A DNA stretch of 64,000 nucleotides from an uncultured Eubacteriales bacterium (lineage in GTDB: Bacteria; Bacillota; Clostridia; Oscillospirales; CAG-272). This document shows positions 42,832 to 49,596 of this stretch, piece by piece. Every line of letters begins with the position of its first letter. Position 1 is the stretch's first letter. The position numbers and the translations under genes were made by a program. The stretch covers positions 45,977-109,976 of the forward strand of contig CAKSQF010000006.1 in assembly GCA_934486825.1 (NCBI GenBank), given 5' to 3'. The notes beneath the pieces were generated by a model that saw only the letters and a list, made by a program, of their open reading frames with translations, was not told where the DNA came from and searched no databases.

Positions 42832-43988
42832 TGAATATTAAACTTCTCAATAAAATATCGGCTCATGGAACCGAGCGTTTTGACAGAAAAAAATATGTTG
42901 TTTCCGACGCTGTTGAAAATGCCGACGCAATAATGGTCAGAAGTGCTTCAATGCATGATATGGCGTTTGACTCTTCGCTTCGGGCAATTGCAAGAGCCGG
43001 TGCGGGAGTGAACAATATACCCGTTGAAAAATGTGCCGAAAAGGGAATTGTTGTGTTCAATACGCCGGGCGCAAATGCAAATGCGGTGAAGGAGCTGACC
43101 GTAGCTGCCCTGCTTCTCGCATCGCGCGATATATATGCCGGTGTGCAGTGGGCATCGACACTTACCGAAAACGTAGCCGCAACTGTCGAAAAGGGAAAAT
43201 CGAAGTTTGCGGGTGTTGAACTTCGCGGAAAGACTCTCGGTGTTATCGGACTCGGCGCTATCGGCGGCATGGTTGCAAATACCGCGCTTGAACTGGGAAT
43301 GAAGGTTATAGGATTTGATCCGTTTATGTCTGTTGACGCCGCATGGCGGCTTTCCTCGGCTGTGGAAAAGGCTGTGGATTTTGATGAAATATATGAGCGC
43401 AGTGACTATATAACCCTTCATGTTCCGGCAACAAAAGAGACGAAAGGTATGATAAATTCGGAGACAATCGCAAAAATGAAGAACGGCGTGCGGATCGTGA
43501 ATATCGCAAGAGCCGATCTTGTAAATGAAGCTGATATCAAAGCGGCGATCGATCAGGGAAAGGTTGCAAAATACGTTGTTGATTTTCCGACGGAAGCGAC
43601 CGTGGGTGTCCCGGGTATAATTACTATACCTCACCTCGGAGCATCAACCGAAGAATCGGAGGATAACTGTGCGGTTATGGCTGCCGATCAGCTTATTGAC
43701 TATCTTGAAAACGGAAATATAAAGAACAGCGTCAATTATCCGACGGTCGTGCTTGATCGCGGAAACTGTTCGAGAATATGCCTGCTTCATAAAAATATTC
43801 CCGCAATGATTTCATCGGTTGCGACAAAGCTTGCCGGGAGAGGGCTTAATATCGAGCATATGCAGAACGCTTCGAAGGGTGAATACGCATATACGGTAGT
43901 TGATGTTGACGAAAAAATTCCGGATGATATCGTGAACGATTGCCTTGCCATTGACGGCATGATCCGTGTGTTTGCAATAAATAACTGA
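42831..43988 (+). CDS. serA: D-3-phosphoglycerate dehydrogenase
   Basis: It oxidises 3-phosphoglycerate to 3-phosphohydroxypyruvate, committing carbon to serine. The NAD-binding motif is VIGLGAIGGMVANTA. Catalytic residues lie in NIARADLVNE (Arg), the following Asp/Glu region (VVDFPTEA) and IPHLGASTEESED (His). The C-terminal ~75 residues (ISSVATKLAGRGLNIEHMQN...) form an ACT domain, so serine feedback is possible. At 385 residues it is a short form without the intervening domain of longer SerA proteins. No phosphoserine phosphatase gene is in the window. Confidence 0.95.
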   Translation: MNIKLLNKISAHGTERFDRKKYVVSDAVENADAIMVRSASMHDMAFDSSLRAIARAGAGVNNIPVEKCAEKGIVVFNTPGANANAVKELTVAALLLASRDIYAGVQWASTLTENVAATVEKGKSKFAGVELRGKTLGVIGLGAIGGMVANTALELGMKVIGFDPFMSVDAAWRLSSAVEKAVDFDEIYERSDYITLHVPATKETKGMINSETIAKMKNGVRIVNIARADLVNEADIKAAIDQGKVAKYVVDFPTEATVGVPGIITIPHLGASTEESEDNCAVMAADQLIDYLENGNIKNSVNYPTVVLDRGNCSRICLLHKNIPAMISSVATKLAGRGLNIEHMQNASKGEYAYTVVDVDEKIPDDIVNDCLAIDGMIRVFAINN

Positions 43989-44007
43989 ATATAGCTTTAC
44001 ACGATGA

Positions 44008-44043
44008 TTCGGCAGAGAAAAAATTTCTCTGCCGAATTTTTAT
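44008..44043 (+). terminator. Terminator of the pfp-serC-serA unit
   Basis: TTCGGCAGAGAAA and TTTCTCTGCCGAA form a 13-bp stem with a T-rich tail, 20 bases after serA. Confidence 0.9.
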
Positions 44044-44049
44044 TGCCGA

Positions 44050-44166
44050 AATTGTATAGTTTGTACAAAATTATATAAATTATAACGGCATATTGACAAA
44101 TTCGTTTTTATTATGTAGAATGTAATTGGTAAAATAAACATATGAGAGGCGATTGTGGATGAAGTA
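44050..44166 (+). repeat. Promoter/leader cassette, copy A
   Basis: First of three related cassettes (also 45614-45758 and 47219-47364). Shared elements are ATTGTAT-type sequence, the promoter, TTGGTAAAA, an A-rich stretch and AGAGG[CT]GATT[AG]TGGATGA. In copies A and B the similarity resumes at TGTAAAATATAGGCAGATAA and continues into the lipoprotein genes. Confidence 0.85.
44093..44121 (+). promoter_or_regulatory. Promoter of lipoprotein 1 (cassette A)
   Basis: TTGACA (44093-44098) and TAGAAT (44116-44121) are 17 bases apart. The transcript would have an untranslated leader of about 108 bases. Confidence 0.8.
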
Positions 44167-44220
44167 GTATTGATAACTAACCAATGTGTAAAATATAGGC
44201 AGATAAAAATCTTTGATTAA
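44155..44220 (+). CDS. Possible 21-residue leader peptide of cassette A
   Basis: GTG at 44155 follows AGAGG with 5-base spacing and opens a reading frame of 21 codons, starting MDEVVLITNQ and ending just before the lipoprotein RBS. The same position in the other cassettes has a start codon and GAT GA, but frames of only 5 codons (MDDTP and MDEVA). The conserved feature is therefore an initiation site rather than a peptide. Function is speculative. Confidence 0.3.
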   Translation: MDEVVLITNQCVKYRQIKIFD

Positions 44221-44235
44221 AAAAGGAGCGTTTGT

Positions 44236-45597
44236 ATGAAGCATATAATAAGATCGTTAGCTATCCTGATTCTGCTTTCACTTGTTCTTACGGGATGCAA
44301 ATATAATGACGATGATATAGACGGCAATGAGAAAAAGGAAGAATCTCCTTACGGTAACTATGATTATTCTTTGAAGCCGTATTTCGGTTATTACAGCGAT
44401 CTCGATGTTCCGATTGTATATCAGAATTTTGCCTTTTTTATCGGTCTGTCCGGCAAACTTGTATATGTCGATCTTTCTGATTTGAAAAGGGATATGAGTA
44501 CATATAAACGCAGCAAGGAAGAGTATGAAAAAAACGGGAAGCTCGGTGAAAAGCAATATGAAGTGTGTAATGAAGAACATACATCCGCTCAAACATGCCC
44601 TGCCGCGATTTCATTTATGGTTCTTGACGCATATGAGAGCGCGGGCTCTTACCCTGTATTTTACTCTGTTGGGCAAGATGAGGATAACGCTGACCCCGGC
44701 AGCTCTTATTCGGTTACATATTCGCTGTACAGATATGATACAGGATCGAATATACGAAGAAAAATATGCGATACGAACGGTAAACCGCTGTTTATGATGT
44801 CGTATGGAGATTATATATATCTGTCTGAGGCGAAAAGCGACGATAAATATCATATAGAAGCGATAAATAAAAAGACAGCCGAAAAAACAACGCTGAACCT
44901 TGACGGAAAGAGGATTCAACCGATCCATGCCGACGGAGATAAGGTCTATTTCTATGAATGGCTGACAGGTACGCTCTATGTTTCCGATCGTAAGCTTGCC
45001 GGATATAAACCGATTTTTACACCTCCCGAGGTTTATACGGTAAAGGTGAATGAAATTGGCATAGGAATGTTTATTGACAACGGTTATATATATTTCAGAG
45101 CCGACTATGAAAAAAGGCAGGTTCCGATTCCGCAGACAGAACCCGTGCAGTATATAACTCCGTTTGTCTACAATATAAAAAGAGTGCCGCTTGACAACCC
45201 GGGAGCCGAGAGCGAGCTTGTTGCAAAGGATGTTTTTGAGGGATGCGATCACGGAGTATATGGCAATAATTTTTACTTTACGCCGTTCGACCCCAAGGAG
45301 CAGAACAATGCCTATTGCTATTTTAATTTCAATAACGGCAGACTTTGCAAAACCGATCTGACAACAATGAAGACCACCGATGTTCTCAACGATTCGGGCT
45401 TTTTCTTTGAAGGAATAAATAATACCTATGTCAACAGCAGATGTATTCTTCTTTGTATCAGACCCGTTAGCGAAAAAGGAATATTCGTAACTCTCGGTGA
45501 CGCTATGATATATCTTATGCTATACGACTTCGAAACAGGTCAGGTATATTATATCAGCGGTGGTGGTGGATCGGCTGTTGTAACGCCGCGAAACTGA
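44236..45597 (+). CDS. Lipoprotein 1 of a three-member paralogous array
   Basis: Function unknown. Its 453 residues begin with a lipoprotein signal peptide ending LVLTGC (Cys21), so the protein should be lipid-anchored on the outer face of the membrane. After an acidic spacer comes PYGNYDYSLKPYF, shared by all three paralogs. A conserved pair of cysteines lies in VCNEEHTSAQTCPA. The rest is rich in aromatic beta-type segments (GDYIYLSEA, GDKVYFYEWLTGTLYVSD, GYIYFRADYEKR, NNFYFTPFD), which suggests a beta-propeller like DUF5050-type proteins (inference). AAGGAG lies upstream. It shares most of its sequence with lipoproteins 2 and 3, and a small hairpin lies at its stop. Confidence 0.85.
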   Translation: MKHIIRSLAILILLSLVLTGCKYNDDDIDGNEKKEESPYGNYDYSLKPYFGYYSDLDVPIVYQNFAFFIGLSGKLVYVDLSDLKRDMSTYKRSKEEYEKNGKLGEKQYEVCNEEHTSAQTCPAAISFMVLDAYESAGSYPVFYSVGQDEDNADPGSSYSVTYSLYRYDTGSNIRRKICDTNGKPLFMMSYGDYIYLSEAKSDDKYHIEAINKKTAEKTTLNLDGKRIQPIHADGDKVYFYEWLTGTLYVSDRKLAGYKPIFTPPEVYTVKVNEIGIGMFIDNGYIYFRADYEKRQVPIPQTEPVQYITPFVYNIKRVPLDNPGAESELVAKDVFEGCDHGVYGNNFYFTPFDPKEQNNAYCYFNFNNGRLCKTDLTTMKTTDVLNDSGFFFEGINNTYVNSRCILLCIRPVSEKGIFVTLGDAMIYLMLYDFETGQVYYISGGGGSAVVTPRN

Positions 45598-45613
45598 CAA
45601 CGTATATAAGTTG

Positions 45614-45758
45614 TCTGTCAAAATTTTGTTGTGTAAATTGTATGCTTTTCACAAAAAATATAAATTACAAAGAATATATTGATAAACATGCTTTTATTGT
45701 GTAGAATAAGATTGGTAAAAAAACCATGTTAGAGGTGATTGTGGATGATACGCCGTAA
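45614..45758 (+). repeat. Promoter/leader cassette, copy B
   Basis: Second cassette, closest to copy C over its 5' part (CTGTCAAAATTTTG, TAAATTGTAT, CAAAGAATATATTGA) and to copy A over its 3' part. Its leader frame starts GTG GAT GAT at 45741 and ends after 5 codons. Confidence 0.85.
45679..45707 (+). promoter_or_regulatory. Promoter of lipoprotein 2 (cassette B)
   Basis: TTGATA (45679-45684) and TAGAAT (45702-45707) are 17 bases apart, aligned with the promoter of cassette A. Confidence 0.75.
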
Positions 45759-45820
45759 GTAATAAAATGAAGTGTAAAATATAGGCAGATAAAAATCTTT
45801 AATTAAAAAGGAGCGTTTGT

Positions 45821-47182
45821 ATGAAACACATAATTAGATCGTTAGCTATCCTTGTTCTGCTTTCACTTGTTCTTACGGGATGCAAATATAATGACGATGA
45901 TGTAGACGGCAATGAGAAAAAAGAAGAATGTCCTTACGGTAACTACGATTATTCTTTGAAGCCTTATTTCGATAACAGCGAAAGGCATTATACGACAGTG
46001 TACCAGAATTATGCATTCGGTGAAAATGCGAAACAAATGCTCTCATATGTCGATCTTTCAGACCTGAAAAGAGAAATGAGAAGCTATAAACGCAGCGAGG
46101 AAGAATATGAAGACAATGGCTTTCTCGGTCAGACGCATATCAAGGTTTGCAATGAAGATCATGCGGATTATAATGACTGCCCTGCGTACATGGGAAGAAA
46201 CGCTATGCGTCTTCTTGATGCATACGAAAGTGCAGGTTCATATCCTGTTTTTTATATAACACAACAGAAAAAAGGTGCAAAATTCGAAACCGAACCATAT
46301 TATCTTTACAGGTACAGCCTTTTAAGCAATACAAAAGATGAGCTTTGCAGGCTAAAGGGCAAACCGTCACGCATTATGTCGTACGGCGATTATGTTTATG
46401 TTTCCGAAGCTTACGGGACAGGTGATTATGCGATTGAAGCGATCAATAAGAAAACAAAAGAAGTGACTTCTGTGTCGATCGATAAAAAACGAATCGAGCC
46501 GATTCATGCCGACGGAGATAAAGTCTACTTCTACGAATGGCTTACAGGTACGCTCTATGTTTCGGATCGTGAGCTTGCTGAATATAAACCGATTTTTACA
46601 CCTCCGGAATTATATACCGTAAGAGTAACCGAAAGAGACATCGGGATGTTTATAAACGGCGGTTATATATATTTCAGAGACGATTACGAGAAAAGACCCG
46701 TAGCTGTTCCACGCACCGAACCGGTGCAGTATATAACTCCCTTTGTTTACAACATAAGACGTGTGCCGCTCGATAACCCGAATGCGGAGAGTGAGATCGT
46801 AGCAAAAGATGTTTTTGAAATGTGCGACCATGGCATATACGGGAACTATTTCTATTTTACACCGTTCGACCCCAAAGAGCAGGATAACGCTTACTGCTAT
46901 TTCAACTTCAGCAACGGCAGACTTTGCAGAACCGATCTTACAACACTAAAAACAGAAGATTTTATAAGCGATTCAGGGTTGTTTTTCGGAGAAACTCTTG
47001 ATTTTACATACATGAACGCACGTTGTATAATTACAACGATCAAACCTGTAACGGAAAAGGGACTTTTTATTACCGAGAGCGATTCAATTGAATATATAAT
47101 ATTGTACGATTTCAAGACAAACGAAGTTTATTATGTTGACGATGCCGAAGGCACAAGCATCATAGTCAAGCCAATGCCGTGA
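45821..47182 (+). CDS. Lipoprotein 2 of the paralogous array
   Basis: Same length as lipoprotein 1 (453 residues) and strongly similar throughout. The signal peptide is nearly identical and ends LVLTGC (Cys21). It shares PYGNYDYSLKPYF, the cysteine pair VCNEDHADYNDCPA, DGDKVYFYEWLTGTLYVSD and the C-terminal FNFSNGRLCRTDL. It differs most at about residues 50-90 and 125-175, where the array members seem to diversify. It has an extra cysteine after the acidic spacer (EECPYG), where lipoprotein 1 has serine. It has its own copy of the promoter cassette, and a CGGCAA/TTGCCG hairpin follows at 47200-47218. Function unknown; probably a surface binding protein. Confidence 0.85.
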   Translation: MKHIIRSLAILVLLSLVLTGCKYNDDDVDGNEKKEECPYGNYDYSLKPYFDNSERHYTTVYQNYAFGENAKQMLSYVDLSDLKREMRSYKRSEEEYEDNGFLGQTHIKVCNEDHADYNDCPAYMGRNAMRLLDAYESAGSYPVFYITQQKKGAKFETEPYYLYRYSLLSNTKDELCRLKGKPSRIMSYGDYVYVSEAYGTGDYAIEAINKKTKEVTSVSIDKKRIEPIHADGDKVYFYEWLTGTLYVSDRELAEYKPIFTPPELYTVRVTERDIGMFINGGYIYFRDDYEKRPVAVPRTEPVQYITPFVYNIRRVPLDNPNAESEIVAKDVFEMCDHGIYGNYFYFTPFDPKEQDNAYCYFNFSNGRLCRTDLTTLKTEDFISDSGLFFGETLDFTYMNARCIITTIKPVTEKGLFITESDSIEYIILYDFKTNEVYYVDDAEGTSIIVKPMP

Positions 47183-47218
47183 AAAGAAAGAAAACAGTTC
47201 GGCAAGGCAAAGTTGCCG

Positions 47219-47364
47219 TCTGTCAAAAATTTGCTGCGTAAATTGTATACATTTTACAAAAATGTATAAAATGCAAAGAATATATTGACAAACCTGTTTT
47301 TGTTGTGTAAAATGAAATTGGTAAAAAAAACATGTGAGAGGTGATTATGGATGAGGTAGCATGA
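47219..47364 (+). repeat. Promoter/leader cassette, copy C, placed before an unrelated gene
   Basis: Third cassette, matching copy B from CTGTCAAAAATTTG through the leader start ATG GAT GAG at 47347 (5 codons). Downstream of this point similarity to A and B stops, and a different secreted-protein gene follows. Confidence 0.85.
47285..47313 (+). promoter_or_regulatory. Promoter of the secreted-protein gene (cassette C)
   Basis: TTGACA (47285-47290) and TAAAAT (47308-47313) are 17 bases apart, aligned with those of cassettes A and B. Confidence 0.8.
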
Positions 47365-47431
47365 AGTCGCAAATGACAGAACGAAGTTTAAAAACCGGTA
47401 AAAAAATAAAAAAGTAAAGGAGAATAATTCC

Positions 47432-48034
47432 ATGAAAAAAATTATTTCGGTTTTAATTCTTGTATCGATTCTTGTTTCTTTCGCACTTGTCCCCGTTCAC
47501 GCTGCCGAAAGCAGCAATGACAATTTGCCGTATTGCTTTTATTATGAATTTGAAGATTCACTTGGTACGTATTTTTGTACACAATTTTTTATTGAACATA
47601 CAGGTCAGACCTTTCACAGAGGTCATGTAACAGGAAATTTGTTTACAAGTAGTACGGTGCCTACTAACGACCACGTTTATATGAATAATTTGTTCGGCGT
47701 CAGGTATAACACATCGGAATCGACGAATTTCACGGGAAAAAGCTATGTAATTGATTTAAATTATTTGGACGGAAACCATAACTATTTTTACAGTATGGAT
47801 CCTGAATATATTTACAATTTTGACGAAACAAAGGTTGTAAACTATGTTTTGGGTTGCACATCAATCTCGGAGGATCACTATCCGAGTATTCCGACCGAAG
47901 ATTTTACTCGTTATCCAGGAATCAAGAGCGGTTACAGAAGCTTGGTTACCGGTGAAGTCTACGCATATACAATAAGAAAGACGCTGTCGCAGATTCTCAG
48001 CCATGGACACGATTATCTTGATGAGTTGGAATAA
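47432..48034 (+). CDS. Small secreted protein of unknown function within the lipoprotein array
   Basis: This 200-residue protein is unlike its neighbours. It has a classical signal peptide (KKIISVLILVSILVSFALVP) with a likely signal peptidase I site after VHA, and no lipobox, so it should be released or wall-associated. The mature part (about 175 residues) is rich in Tyr, Phe, Asn and His (GNHNYFYSMDPEYIYNF) and has only a few cysteines. I recognise no family. It is expressed from the third copy of the array's promoter cassette, and lipoprotein 3 follows 87 bases later, which ties it to the same system. Confidence 0.75.
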   Translation: MKKIISVLILVSILVSFALVPVHAAESSNDNLPYCFYYEFEDSLGTYFCTQFFIEHTGQTFHRGHVTGNLFTSSTVPTNDHVYMNNLFGVRYNTSESTNFTGKSYVIDLNYLDGNHNYFYSMDPEYIYNFDETKVVNYVLGCTSISEDHYPSIPTEDFTRYPGIKSGYRSLVTGEVYAYTIRKTLSQILSHGHDYLDELE

Positions 48035-48047
48035 TTTATTGCAAAAT

Positions 48048-48073
48048 ATGGGCGGAAATCCGCCCATATTTCA
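48048..48073 (+). terminator. Hairpin between secreted-protein gene and lipoprotein 3
   Basis: AAATATGGGCGG-type sequence pairs with CCGCCCATATTT around a 4-base loop. It lacks a strong T run, so it may be a partial terminator or a processing/stability element. No convincing promoter lies between it and lipoprotein 3. Confidence 0.5.
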
Positions 48074-48121
48074 GCTGATGATTGTTTATAATGATTTATG
48101 TTATTAAAAAGGAGTATTTGT

Positions 48122-49489
48122 ATGAAGCACATAATAAGATCGTTATGTATTCTTATTCTCCTGTCACTTGCCCTGACCGGATGTAAATATAATGATGATA
48201 ACATCGATAATAACAATAATAATGATAATAACGGACAGGAGGAAAAATGCCCTTACGGCAATTACGATTATTCGCTCAAGCCGTATTTCAGTTATTACAG
48301 CGGTCTCGGAAGTCCGATGGTATATCAGAACTTCGCTTTTTATGTCGATAAAGACAGTGTTATTGTTTATACCGATCTTTCAAACCTACAAAGAGAAATG
48401 AGGGAATACAGCAAAAAACGCACACAGGATGAAATCAGATATAACGGTAAGCTCGGTCAGCCCAAGCATCCGGTTTGCAATGAAGAACATACAAATATGA
48501 GAGATTGTCCCGCATATGTCAACGGAATAATTGCGCTTGATGCTTATGAAAGCGGCGGTTCATATCCGGTGTTCTACCAGGCGACACTCGATGCAAATTC
48601 GGTCGGTTCGTCAAATTATTGTTTGTACAGATACAGCGGTTCTTCAAACACAAAGGAAAAGGTAAGCGGGCTTAAAGGCAAACCGAACTTTTTCATGACA
48701 TACGGTGACTATGTATTTGTGTCCGAAACATACGGAAAGGATCAGTGGATAATTGAATCGGTAAACAAAAAAACCGGTAAAACCGTTGAACTGAACTTCG
48801 GAGACAAACGAATACAGCCGATGCACGCCGACGGGGATAAATTCTACTTTTTTGAGTGGTTGTCCGGTACGGTTTACGTCACCGATATGGAACTCGGCGA
48901 ATACAAAGCAATATTCACGGCACCTGAAATATATGAAATTACTCCCGGCGACATGAATGTCGGTTTGTTTATCCATAATGGGTATATTTATTTCAGAGCC
49001 GATTACGAAAAGAAGGAGGTTCCAACGACAAGTCCGGAAGTGAACCTCTACCCGCTTGCCTATAATATAAGACGCGTGCCGCTTGACAATCCCGAATCCG
49101 AAAGCGAGCTTGTCGCGAAAGGTGTTTTTGAAAAATGCGATCTCGGCATATTCGGCGACTATTTCTATTTCACGCCGTTTGATTATCCGTATGGTAAAGA
49201 AAATGAGTATTATTACAATTTCAACAACGGCAGGCTTTGCAGAACCAATATTAAGACGCTTGAAACAGAAGATGTGCTTACCGATTCGGGACTGCTTTTT
49301 GACGGTCATGATCTGAATTATGTAAACGACAGGTGCGCAATTCTGCACATGCAGCTGGTAGACAAAAACGGAACTTTTATGACCGAAGGAGACGGCAAAG
49401 TACACGTAACACTGCTTGATTTCAAGACAAACGAGGCATACTTTGTTACCGAAGGTCTGGGAAATATGTATATCGAAAAGAGAAAGTAA
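48122..49489 (+). CDS. Lipoprotein 3 of the paralogous array
   Basis: The most diverged member (455 residues from the ATG at 48122, which has AAAGGAG upstream; an in-frame ATG further up lies before the RBS). The signal peptide ends LALTGC. An Asn/Asp-rich spacer (NIDNNNNNDNNG) is longer than in the paralogs. It keeps PYGNYDYSLKPYF, VCNEEHTNMRDCPA, the DGDKFYFFEW block, GYIYFRADYEKKEV and FNNGRLCRTNI. It has no upstream cassette and probably depends on cassette C through the secreted-protein gene. Anchored outside the membrane; function unknown. Confidence 0.85.
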   Translation: MKHIIRSLCILILLSLALTGCKYNDDNIDNNNNNDNNGQEEKCPYGNYDYSLKPYFSYYSGLGSPMVYQNFAFYVDKDSVIVYTDLSNLQREMREYSKKRTQDEIRYNGKLGQPKHPVCNEEHTNMRDCPAYVNGIIALDAYESGGSYPVFYQATLDANSVGSSNYCLYRYSGSSNTKEKVSGLKGKPNFFMTYGDYVFVSETYGKDQWIIESVNKKTGKTVELNFGDKRIQPMHADGDKFYFFEWLSGTVYVTDMELGEYKAIFTAPEIYEITPGDMNVGLFIHNGYIYFRADYEKKEVPTTSPEVNLYPLAYNIRRVPLDNPESESELVAKGVFEKCDLGIFGDYFYFTPFDYPYGKENEYYYNFNNGRLCRTNIKTLETEDVLTDSGLLFDGHDLNYVNDRCAILHMQLVDKNGTFMTEGDGKVHVTLLDFKTNEAYFVTEGLGNMYIEKRK

Positions 49490-49511
49490 TTCCGAAGGCA
49501 TTTAAAATGCG

Positions 49512-49556
49512 GGGCGGTTACCGACAGTCGCTTTGCTACGGCTGTCAAAACCGCCC
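49512..49556 (+). terminator. Terminator-like hairpin between lipoprotein 3 and the ABC permease
   Basis: GGGCGGTT pairs with AACCGCCC, and an inner GACAG/CTGTC extends the stem. The T run is short, so termination may be incomplete and allow read-through into the transporter genes. Confidence 0.6.
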
Positions 49557-49596
49557 TTTGCAAAAAACATTCACTTGAAAAGGTGGTGAAGCATCA

